Shown: in pieces, positions 42,652 to 49,960 of the stretch
Layout: each line of letters opens with the position of its first letter
How positions within the stretch are numbered: the first letter of the stretch is position 1
Origin: Glycomyces amatae
Lineage (GTDB): Bacteria; Actinomycetota; Actinomycetes; Mycobacteriales; Micromonosporaceae
DNA: 64,000 nt
Assembly: GCF_020991375.1 (NCBI RefSeq)
Contig: NZ_JAJLQZ010000001.1
Location: 124,001 to 188,000, forward strand
Reading direction: 5' to 3'
Program-made: the position numbers and the translations under genes
Notes under the pieces: generated by a model
Told to the model about the DNA's origin: nothing
Seen by the model: the letters and a program-made list of their open reading frames with translations, nothing else
Database searches by the model: none

Positions 42652-43557
42652 ATGCACCAGCCCGACCGGGTCTCACTGCGCGAGGTGGCCCCCCGCGACG
42701 GACTCCAGAACGAGCCGCCCGTCCCCACCGCCGACAAGATCCGGCTCATTGACGCCCTCGCCCGCACCGGCCTCTCCCGCATCGAGGCCGTCAGCTTCGT
42801 CAGCCCCAAGGCCGTCCCGCAGATGGCCGACGCGGCCGAGGTCTGGGCGGCCGTCGAGAAGCACACCGGCATCCGCTACTCCGCCCTGGCGCCCAACCGC
42901 AGAGGCGTCGAGCGCGCCCTCGACGCCGGCTTCACCGCCGTCGAAGTGGTCGTCTCCGCCTCCGAGACCCACAACCGCGCCAACGTCGGCCGCACCGTCG
43001 CCGACTCCCTCGCCGAACTCCCCGACATCTGCGCCATGGCCCGCGAGCGCCTGGCCGCCGTCGAGGTCATCATCGCCACCAGCTTCGGCTGCCCCTTCGA
43101 AGGCGACATCGACCCCGGCCGGGTCGCGCGCATCGTCGAGGCCGCCGAAGGCGCCGGGGCCGGACGGGTCGCCTTCGGCGACACCACCGGCATGGGCACG
43201 CCCCGGCGCGTGACCGACCTGCTCGACGCGGTCGACACCGGCCTGCCGACGCTCATGCACTTCCACGACACCCGCGGCACCGCGCTGGCGAACCTCCTCA
43301 CCGCGCTCGACCGGGGCGTCACCGAGTTCGACGCGAGCGTCGGCGGCCTCGGCGGGTGCCCCTTCGCCCCCGGCGCCTCCGGGAACGTCGCCACCGAGGA
43401 GGTGGTGCACATGCTCCACGACATGGGCGTCGCCACCGGCGTCGACCTCGACGCGCTCCTGCGCACCGCCGCACTCGCCCAGGAGATCGTGGGCCGCCCC
43501 CTCGAATCGGGGGTCCTGCGCGCCGGACCCAGGACCAGTCTGGCACCGAGACCTTAA
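42652..43557 (+). CDS. Hydroxymethylglutaryl-CoA lyase family protein
   Basis: A 301-aa TIM-barrel lyase: VSLREVAPRDGLQNEP (catalytic Arg and metal Asp), EAVSFVSPKAVPQMADAAEVW, FGCPFEGDIDP, LMHFHDTRGTALANLL (metal His pair), and the signature GGLGGCPFAPGASGNVATE containing the active-site Cys. The enzyme cleaves HMG-CoA to acetoacetate and acetyl-CoA, usually in leucine degradation; related lyases act on other 3-hydroxy-3-methyl acyl-CoAs. GGAGGAGG lies before the ATG. No other leucine-catabolism genes are adjacent. Confidence 0.94.
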   Translation: MHQPDRVSLREVAPRDGLQNEPPVPTADKIRLIDALARTGLSRIEAVSFVSPKAVPQMADAAEVWAAVEKHTGIRYSALAPNRRGVERALDAGFTAVEVVVSASETHNRANVGRTVADSLAELPDICAMARERLAAVEVIIATSFGCPFEGDIDPGRVARIVEAAEGAGAGRVAFGDTTGMGTPRRVTDLLDAVDTGLPTLMHFHDTRGTALANLLTALDRGVTEFDASVGGLGGCPFAPGASGNVATEEVVHMLHDMGVATGVDLDALLRTAALAQEIVGRPLESGVLRAGPRTSLAPRP

Positions 43558-43563
43558 GCGGAC

Positions 43564-43589
43564 CTGAAGCGGCCTGAAGCCGCCTTCAG
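43564..43589 (+). terminator. Terminator after the lyase gene
   Basis: Hairpin CTGAAGCGGC (43564-43573) and GCCGCCTTCAG (43579-43589), one bulged base, 5-nt loop CTGAA, starting 7 nt after the stop. Confidence 0.75.
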
Positions 43590-43901
43590 GAACGGCCCCG
43601 CAGGGTTCGGGGCGCGCCCGCGACGCAGTGCCCGCCCCGGCGCCCGCATCCTTCGGGAGGACGCGCCGACCCGGTGCGCGGCAGCGGCATCGACAGGGCG
43701 TCGGCATGAGCGACAGGAAGGGCCCGGCCGGGCATCGTGAGAGCGCGAGCGAGGGCCCCGGGGTCTCGAACCTCCCCGGGGCCCTCTGCCGGACACCGCC
43801 GCAGGACGGCCGGTGCCCGCGTGCCGGGTAAAACCTCCGAATACCCGGACGACTCATGGTGACATCCGAACCTCAGCGACCACACGGATATCAGTCGAAG
43901 C
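43590..43901. other. Intergenic region between convergent genes with a second strong hairpin
   Basis: No gene seen. A perfect 13-bp inverted repeat (43751-43763 GAGGGCCCCGGGG and 43774-43786) with a 10-nt loop is a likely terminator for the minus-strand membrane protein gene ending at 43902, although it lies 115 bp past its stop. Confidence 0.6.
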
Positions 43902-44513
43902 TCACGTCATGGTTCGCCAACGCTCCGCCTCCGAAGGCACATACGCGGCGAACTGCCAGGCCGCCAGCGTCGCGAAGACGACCACGAGCCCGAACACGCC
44001 GCGCCACCCGTACAGCGGCAGCGCGAACAGCGCACCCGTGCCCGCGCCGATCCCGGCCAGCAGCGCCGCCGCCGACAACGCCACCGAACCGGACCCGTCC
44101 CCGACCTCGGCCGCCGCCACGACCCGCCCCGCGATCGCCACGGTCAGCCCCGCCGCGACCCCCAGCGCCCCGGCCGCCGCCACCGCGAACGCGAAGGACG
44201 GCGCGAGCGCCAACGCCAGCGCGGCGGACACCAGGCCCGCCAACGCGACCGACCCCGTCCACCGGGCCGGGCCGAGCGGGCCGGCGCGGCGCGCCGCGTT
44301 CGAGGCCACGGTGAAGCCGACCGCGAACGCCGCCAGCGGCCACCAGCGCACCGCCGCCTCGGCGGTGAAGCCGGCGGCCACGTCGGCGGCCAGGAACGCG
44401 GTCACCGCGGCGGCCGCGAACGCCACGGCCTGGGCGTACGCCGCCCACAGGGCCGGCGCCCAGCGCCGTGCCCCCGTGCGGCGGGTCGTGTGGATCGTCT
44501 GCGCAGTGGTCAT
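43902..44513 (-). CDS. Integral membrane protein, half-MFS-like
   Basis: A 203-aa, Ala-rich protein with six to seven hydrophobic helices and the arrangement of one half of an MFS transporter (GALGVAAGLTVAIAGRVVAAAEVGDGSGSVALSAAALLAGIGAGTGALF, GWRGVFGLVVVFATLAAW resembles the GWRWVF block found in MFS proteins). It may be a truncated transporter or a genuine short membrane protein; codon use is normal. It is leaderless (TAGCGT seven bases before the ATG), divergent from the LAL regulator, and shares a GTCG-N2-CGAC box with three neighbouring promoters. Confidence 0.75.
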   Translation of the reverse strand: MTTAQTIHTTRRTGARRWAPALWAAYAQAVAFAAAAVTAFLAADVAAGFTAEAAVRWWPLAAFAVGFTVASNAARRAGPLGPARWTGSVALAGLVSAALALALAPSFAFAVAAAGALGVAAGLTVAIAGRVVAAAEVGDGSGSVALSAAALLAGIGAGTGALFALPLYGWRGVFGLVVVFATLAAWQFAAYVPSEAERWRTMT

Positions 44514-44520
44514 GGCCCCG

Positions 44521-44561
44521 ACGCTAGAGGCGCCGGCGCCCGCCCGCCCCGGTCGAACGAC
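44521..44561 (-). promoter_or_regulatory. Leaderless promoter with GTCG-N2-CGAC box
   Basis: Minus-strand -10 TAGCGT (44526-44521), seven bases before the ATG at 44513. The palindromic decamer GTCGTTCGAC (44561-44552) starts 35 nt upstream of the -10. Equivalent boxes precede 44715, 48911 and 49121 genes. Confidence 0.65.
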
Positions 44562-44633
44562 CGGTCCCGGCGACTGGCCGCGGAACCCGGTAGCGCCAGG
44601 TATTCGACCAGGTGGCGGGCGTCCCGGTCGACC

Positions 44634-44678
44634 CCAGTCGAATGACAGATGCGACCGGGGCGGCGCCGCGGATACGCT
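44634..44678 (+). promoter_or_regulatory. Promoter of LAL regulator with shared box
   Basis: Box CCAGTCGAATGACAGATG (44634-44651) with decamer at 44637 starting 36 nt before -10 TACGCT (44673-44678). The 49040-49057 box upstream of the FMN reductase is identical at 15 of 18 positions and identically spaced. The box overlaps the expected -35, like an activator site. Confidence 0.65.
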
Positions 44679-44714
44679 TGCGGCGTCCCCGGTCGCCCTG
44701 AGGATGGAGACGCC

Positions 44715-47513
44715 GTGCAGTTCCGATCCGGCCCCGCCCCCCAGCCCGTCGCGCACCAGACCCGGGACGCCCCGCCCGACCCCGCCGTCCCGCGCACCGA
44801 CCTCGTCGGGCGCGACGCCGAACTCGACTCGATCCAGGCGCTCATGGACGGCGCCCGCCTCGGCCACGGCGGCGCGCTCGTCGTCCGCGGCGAACCGGGC
44901 ATCGGCAAGACCGCGATCGTCGACGCCGCCATCCCCCGCGCCGAGGGCTTCACCGTGCTGCGCACCCTCGGCGTCGAGGCCGAGCACACCTGGTCCTACG
45001 CCGGGCTCCAGATGCTGCTCCACCCGCTGCTGCACCGCATCGACCGCCTCCCCGCCGCCCAGGCCGACGCCCTGCGCACCGCCCTGGGCATGGGCGACGG
45101 CACCGGCGGCGCCCACTCGCTCCAGGTGGGCCTGGCCCTGCTGAACCTCCTGGTGGACGCGTCGGCGAAGCAGCCGGTGTACGTGGTCATCGACGACGCG
45201 CACTGGCTCGACCGCGACTCGACCAACGCGCTCCTGTTCGCCGCCCGGCGCCTGTCGACCGAGTCGATCACGATGGTCCTGGTCGTGCGCGACGGCTTCG
45301 CGCCCGACTTCCCGGCGCCCGGCATCCCCGAGCTCACCCTCGGGCCGCTCGACCTGGCCGCCTCGCAGGCGATCATCGACATGCGCGCCGACCAGATCCC
45401 CTTCACCAGCCGCGACTGGATCCTGCGCATGGCCGAGGGGAACCCGCTGGCGCTGCTGGAGCTCCCGGCCGCCGACAACGAGGAGTCGCTGCTGCGCGCC
45501 GACACCTCCAACAGCCGCTACTCCACGACCTCGCGCATCAAGCAGGCGTTCACCGAGCGGATCATCGCCCTCCCCGACTCGACCCGCACCATGATGCTGC
45601 TGGCCGCCGCCGAGGAGACCGGCGAGACCGCCGTGATCGCCGAGGCCGCCGCGAAGCTCGGCGCCGCACTCGCCGACCTCGAACCGGCCGAAGTGGACGA
45701 CCTGGTGCGCTACCACCGGGGCCGCATCGAGTTCGTGCACCCGCTGATCCGCTCCACCGCCTACCACGCGGCGCCCCGGGCCCAGCGCATCGAGGCCCAC
45801 CGGGCCCTGTCCGAGGCCTTCGGCGCCGGCGACATCCGCGCCGCCCGCCACCTCGCCGCCGCCACCACCGGCCTCGACGAGAAGGCCGCCGCCGCACTCG
45901 AGTCCATCGCGTCCTATGAGGCCGAACGCGGCGGCTGCGCGGCCGAGATGGCCGCGCTCGAGCGCGCCGCGAGCTTCACCCCCGACCCCTACCAGCGGGC
46001 CCGCCGACTCGTCGAGGCCTCCCAGACCGCCTACGCCGCGGGCATGACCGGGAAGGCGGTCGAGCTCGCCGAGGCCGCCGAGCGCCTCACCGACGACCAC
46101 GTCCTGCTCGCCCGCACCGCCCTCATCCGCGCCACGATCCTCTCCTGGGCCGGCCACTCCAAGGGGTTCGACGTGTGGATGGAGTCGGCCGGGCACTACG
46201 CGGCCACCGGGCACGAGAACACCGGCTACCCGCTGCTGCGCGGGGTCTGGAACGCCTGGGAGACCGGGGACTTCGCGAAGGTCAAGTACGCGTCGGGACT
46301 CGCCTCCCAGTACGGCGGCTCCGACAACGCGTGGGTGCGCCGGCTCGCCCGCGCCGCCGCCGGGCTCAACCGCCGGCCCGGCGACACCGCCGGGGAGGCG
46401 GTCGACGCGCTGCGCTCCCTCTACGACTACTACCAGCCGCTCCACGAGGACTTCCAGGCGTTCGACCAGGTCCTGGCCGCCCGCTGGCGGTTCCTCGCCG
46501 GCGACGTGCCGGCGGCGTACCAGGCCGCGGCCGAGCAGGTGCGCGCCTGCCGTGAGCGGGGCGCGCTGAGCCCGCTCGTGCAGGCGCTCATCGTGCAGGC
46601 CCAGACCCAGTTCCACTACGGACGGTACGCGGACGCGCAGGCGTCGGCCTCCAGCGCGATCGAGCTGGCGCACGAGCAGCACGACCGCCGGGCCCTCATG
46701 CAGGGCCGCATCTGGGTGCTGCTGCCCATCGCGGCGATCCGCGGCGAGGAGCGGCGCTGCCGCGAACTCGTGGCCGCCGCCATCGAGGACGCCCCCGAGG
46801 ACTCGGTGATCCCCGCCGACACCGCGCTCGGCCTGCTGGACCTCGGGCTCGGCCGGTACGAGGCCGCGTTCGACCGGCTCCTGCGCATCGCCGAGGGCGT
46901 CACCCCCATGGAGGTCCTCACGCAGGTGCCGACGCTCGTGGAGGCCGCGTTCCGGTCCGGGCGGCTCGCCGAGGTCAAGGAGGCGTTCGACTGGTTCGCC
47001 GACTGGGCCGACGCGACCGGCCGCTCCTACTGGGAGGCCCTGGTCGAGCGGTGCCGGGCGCTCATGGCGACCGAGGCCGAGGCCGGGACGCACTTCGCGC
47101 GGGCCGTGGAGCTGCACCGCGCCGACGACATCGACCCGTTCGAGCGGGCCCGGACCGAACTGGTCTACGGCGAGTGGCTGCGGCGCGTGCGGCGCATCAA
47201 CGAGGCCCGGGCGCACCTGCGCGAGGCGACCGAGGTGTTCGAGCGGCTCGGCGCCGCCCCGTGGACCCAGCGGGCCCAGGGGGAGCTGCGCGCCGCGGGC
47301 GACTCGACCGCCGTCGAGTCCAAACCGGACCTCGCCGAGCTGCTCACCCCGCAGGAGCTCCAGGTGGTGCGCCTGGCCGCGGACGGATTGACGAACCGCC
47401 AGATCGGCGAGCAGCTGTTCGTCAGCCCCAGGACCGTGGGCTACCACCTGTACAACGCCTACCCGAAGCTCGGCGTCTCCTCCAGGACCGAACTGGCCAA
47501 GCTCGACCTGTGA
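44715..47513 (+). CDS. LAL-type LuxR-family transcriptional regulator (AAA ATPase)
   Basis: A 932-aa MalT-like STAND regulator. An N-terminal ATPase (about 30-330) has Walker A GEPGIGKTA (near residue 57), Walker B VYVVIDDAHWLD and GNPLALLELP; the long middle (about 400-850) is TPR-like helical; the C-terminal LuxR HTH is LTPQELQVVRLAADGLTNRQIGEQLFVSPRTVGYHLYNAYPKLG. Such proteins are ATP-dependent activators, often of export or secondary-metabolite genes. GTG at 44715 has GGAG five bases upstream. Flanked by transporter-like genes and an FMN reductase sharing its promoter box, it is likely autoregulated. A paralogue lies at 49961. Confidence 0.93.
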   Translation: MQFRSGPAPQPVAHQTRDAPPDPAVPRTDLVGRDAELDSIQALMDGARLGHGGALVVRGEPGIGKTAIVDAAIPRAEGFTVLRTLGVEAEHTWSYAGLQMLLHPLLHRIDRLPAAQADALRTALGMGDGTGGAHSLQVGLALLNLLVDASAKQPVYVVIDDAHWLDRDSTNALLFAARRLSTESITMVLVVRDGFAPDFPAPGIPELTLGPLDLAASQAIIDMRADQIPFTSRDWILRMAEGNPLALLELPAADNEESLLRADTSNSRYSTTSRIKQAFTERIIALPDSTRTMMLLAAAEETGETAVIAEAAAKLGAALADLEPAEVDDLVRYHRGRIEFVHPLIRSTAYHAAPRAQRIEAHRALSEAFGAGDIRAARHLAAATTGLDEKAAAALESIASYEAERGGCAAEMAALERAASFTPDPYQRARRLVEASQTAYAAGMTGKAVELAEAAERLTDDHVLLARTALIRATILSWAGHSKGFDVWMESAGHYAATGHENTGYPLLRGVWNAWETGDFAKVKYASGLASQYGGSDNAWVRRLARAAAGLNRRPGDTAGEAVDALRSLYDYYQPLHEDFQAFDQVLAARWRFLAGDVPAAYQAAAEQVRACRERGALSPLVQALIVQAQTQFHYGRYADAQASASSAIELAHEQHDRRALMQGRIWVLLPIAAIRGEERRCRELVAAAIEDAPEDSVIPADTALGLLDLGLGRYEAAFDRLLRIAEGVTPMEVLTQVPTLVEAAFRSGRLAEVKEAFDWFADWADATGRSYWEALVERCRALMATEAEAGTHFARAVELHRADDIDPFERARTELVYGEWLRRVRRINEARAHLREATEVFERLGAAPWTQRAQGELRAAGDSTAVESKPDLAELLTPQELQVVRLAADGLTNRQIGEQLFVSPRTVGYHLYNAYPKLGVSSRTELAKLDL

Positions 47514-47552
47514 GCGGCGCGGCGCGTCCAGGCCGCACGGCCGCGGGTCCGG

Positions 47553-48911
47553 TCACGTCCTGCGCCACGGCCGCGTCGTCGCCTGGAGCGCCGCGCCCGC
47601 CAGCATGACCACCGCGACCGTCCACGCCGACAGCCGGTACCCGTCCACCGCCGTCGCGCCCAGACCCCACGCCAGCGCCGCCAGCACCGGCCCCAGCGAC
47701 GTCCCGATCGTGCGCGTCGTCGCCATGAACGCCCCCGCCGTCCCCGACTGCTCCGGCGGCGCCGCGTTCAAAAGGTGCGTGTTCATCGGGCTGTTGAACA
47801 CCCCGAACGCCAGCCCCAGCAGCCCGATCCGCGCCCCCAGGCCGACCAGGCCCGTCCCGGCGCCCACGAACAGCAGCGGCACCACCGCCGCGACCACCAG
47901 CCCCGCCCCGGCCAGCGAGACCCGGCCGGGCCCGAACCGGTCCGCCAGCCAGCCCGCGAGCGGCGTCATCACCGCCACCCCGCCGATGAACGCCAGCATC
48001 ACCGTCGACACCAGCTCCGGGCGCAGCCCCCGCACGTCCGTCAGCAGGAACGGCAGGCTGAAGTTCAGCAGGCCCGTCACCGACGACAGGAGCGTCAGGC
48101 TCAGCAGCGCCCCGCCCAGCTGCGGCGACCGCAGCAGCGCCACCGTCGGCGCCGACGACGCCCGCCGCGCCCACACCGCCCCCAAGGCGACGCTCGACGC
48201 GAACGCCCCCAGCGCGATCCACGGCGCCGAGTCCACGTACTCGAACGCCAGCAGGAACGCCACGATCGCGCCCCCCGACAGCGCCGTGTCCGCCAGCAGT
48301 GCCCGGTCCGGGCGCGGCAGCCCCGTCCCGTTGGACGGCACCGACACCGCCACCGCCGCCACCGCACCGGCCCCCATCACCGCGAACACCCAGAACAGGC
48401 CCCGCCAGTCGAACGCGGCCGCCACGAACCCGCCCGCGCCGACCATCCCCATGCCGCCCACGGTCATCAGCAGCGCGATCACCGACATCGCCCGGCCCCG
48501 CTGCGCCGGCGCCGCCGCCGTCACGATGATCCGCCCGGTCATCCCGAACAGCAGGCCGCCCAGCAGGCCGCCGCCCGCCCGGGCCGCCAGCAGCAGCCCG
48601 AAGGTCGGCGCCAGCGCCGCCGCGACCGACGCGACCGTCAACGCCGCCATGGAGAACACGGCCACCGCCCGCAGGTCGGCCCGGTCGGCCAGCCGCCCGG
48701 CGGCGATCGCGACCGCCCCCATCGGCAGCGCGTAGGAGAGCAGCACCCAGGCCGTCGCCGCCTCGGACACCCCGAACTCGGTGCGGATCAGCGGGAGCGC
48801 CACGGCCATGCTGGACATGGCCCCCGCGACGGTGAGCTGGGCGAAACCGACGGCGACGATCGCCGCCCATCGGGTCGTGGCGGCCTCGGGGGCCGCTTCG
48901 GTGGCAGTCAT
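47553..48911 (-). CDS. MFS transporter (14-TM DHA2-like or related)
   Basis: A 452-aa, 12-14-helix major facilitator: AAIVAVGFAQLTVAGAMSSMAVALPLIRTEFGVSEAATAWVLLSYALPMGAVAIAAGRLADRADLRAV at the N terminus has the DHA2-type block and motif A (GRLADR), with a second motif-A-like AGWLADRFG at mid-protein and FNSPMNTHLL near the C terminus. Likely drug or metabolite efflux. ATG at 48911 follows TAGCGT by seven bases (leaderless). It converges on the LAL gene and is divergent from the FMN reductase gene, sharing the palindromic box. Confidence 0.92.
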   Translation of the reverse strand: MTATEAAPEAATTRWAAIVAVGFAQLTVAGAMSSMAVALPLIRTEFGVSEAATAWVLLSYALPMGAVAIAAGRLADRADLRAVAVFSMAALTVASVAAALAPTFGLLLAARAGGGLLGGLLFGMTGRIIVTAAAPAQRGRAMSVIALLMTVGGMGMVGAGGFVAAAFDWRGLFWVFAVMGAGAVAAVAVSVPSNGTGLPRPDRALLADTALSGGAIVAFLLAFEYVDSAPWIALGAFASSVALGAVWARRASSAPTVALLRSPQLGGALLSLTLLSSVTGLLNFSLPFLLTDVRGLRPELVSTVMLAFIGGVAVMTPLAGWLADRFGPGRVSLAGAGLVVAAVVPLLFVGAGTGLVGLGARIGLLGLAFGVFNSPMNTHLLNAAPPEQSGTAGAFMATTRTIGTSLGPVLAALAWGLGATAVDGYRLSAWTVAVVMLAGAALQATTRPWRRT

Positions 48912-48918
48912 GGCCGCC

Positions 48919-48963
48919 ACGCTAAACGGCGTCCGACCCGGCCCGCATCCGTCGCCCGACGGG
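48919..48963 (-). promoter_or_regulatory. Leaderless MFS promoter with shared box
   Basis: Minus-strand -10 TAGCGT (48924-48919); box with decamer GTCGGGCGAC (48960-48951) starting exactly 36 nt upstream. The extended 18-mer (48963-48946) matches the consensus CCAGTCG-N3-GACAGATG at 13 of 15 fixed positions. Confidence 0.65.
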
Positions 48964-49039
48964 CGCACCCGACCGGTCGCCCCGCCGCGGGCCGCCGCCG
49001 CGCCCCGGCGGCGACGTGGCCGGCCGGTCCAGTCGCCGC

Positions 49040-49084
49040 CCAGTCGCCCGACAGATGTCCCGCCGGTCGCATCGTCCGTAGCGT
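49040..49084 (+). promoter_or_regulatory. FMN reductase promoter with shared box
   Basis: Box CCAGTCGCCCGACAGATG (49040-49057), decamer GTCGCCCGAC at 49043, 36 nt before -10 TAGCGT (49079-49084). An extra CCAGTCG half copy lies just upstream at 49029-49035. Confidence 0.65.
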
Positions 49085-49120
49085 CGGGCCCGAACCGCCC
49101 GAACCAAGGAGCCGAACACC

Positions 49121-49723
49121 ATGAGCGACCGCCTCAACCTCGCCGTCATCATCGGATCGACCCGCGAGGGCCGCTGGGCCCCCGCCCCCGCCGCGTGGAT
49201 CGCGGGCGTCGCCCGGCAGCACGGCGGCTTCGACGTCGACCTCGTCGACCTGCTCGACGCCGACCTGCCCCAGCACCTGTCCGAGCAGGACATGTGGAAC
49301 ACCGAGAGCGACCAGTCCGCGCCCGTCGCGGCCCTGTCCGAGCGCCTCCACCGCGCCGACGCGTTCATCGTCATCGCCGGCGAGTACAACATGTCGATCC
49401 CCGCGTCACTCAAGCACGCGATCGACTACTACATGGACGAGTGGGCCGCCAAGCCCGTCGCGATGATCACCTACGGCGGCAAGGTCACCGGCGGCCAGAA
49501 CGCCGCCCAGCACCTGCGCCAGATCTTCCCCGAGCTGCGCACCATGACCATCCGCAACACCATCGCGTTCCCCCGCTTCTACCAGCACTTCGACGAGCGC
49601 GGCCAGTTCACGGGGTTCGAGGAGGCCGAGCCGGCCGCCAAGTCCCTCCTCGACGAGCTGCGCTGGTGGGGCCGGGCTCTCGCCGACGCCCGCTCGGCCA
49701 CGCCCATGCCGTCCCCGTTCTAG
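49121..49723 (+). CDS. NADPH-dependent FMN reductase-like flavoprotein
   Basis: A 200-aa flavodoxin-fold protein: LAVIIGSTREGRWAPAPAAWIAG (FMN phosphate loop GSTREGR), ADAFIVIAGEYNMSIPASLKHAIDYYMDEWAAKPVAMITYGG (flavin isoalloxazine loop) and FPELRTMTIRNTIAFPRFY. The family includes chromate, azo and quinone reductases and FMN reductases that feed other enzymes. AAGGAG lies nine bases before the ATG. It is divergent from an MFS gene and carries the same promoter box as the LAL regulator, so it is probably part of a small detoxification or export regulon. Confidence 0.93.
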   Translation: MSDRLNLAVIIGSTREGRWAPAPAAWIAGVARQHGGFDVDLVDLLDADLPQHLSEQDMWNTESDQSAPVAALSERLHRADAFIVIAGEYNMSIPASLKHAIDYYMDEWAAKPVAMITYGGKVTGGQNAAQHLRQIFPELRTMTIRNTIAFPRFYQHFDERGQFTGFEEAEPAAKSLLDELRWWGRALADARSATPMPSPF

Positions 49724-49910
49724 GGGCGGCGCCTCCGGAGAGCCGCCGCCGGACCGGACGTGTTGCCGGCAGACGGCCCGCACCCCGCGTCGTCGATTCT
49801 CCGGAGGCGACACCGGTACCGGGGAGGCCCTCCGCCCGGCGGCCGGACCGGCTCACGGACTCCGGCGCCGGCTCGCCGGGGGCGCCCGCCCTCGGCCTTT
49901 CGTCCTAGTA

Positions 49911-49953
49911 CCCGGTCCGGGGACCGGGCGAATCGGGCGGGCGGCGGTACCGT
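49911..49953 (+). promoter_or_regulatory. Leaderless promoter of second LAL gene with GGTCC palindrome
   Basis: Palindrome CCCGGTCC-GG-GGACCGGG (49911-49928) upstream of -10 TACCGT (49948-49953), which is seven bases before the GTG at 49961. It sits at about the same place as the GTCG box of the other LAL promoters but with a different half-site. Confidence 0.6.
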
Positions 49954-49960
49954 TGGACGC

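Noticed and set aside
43902-44513. Pseudogene status for the half-MFS protein
   Set aside because: Start, promoter, codon bias and stop are all intact and no second half is found nearby, so it is kept as a short membrane protein.
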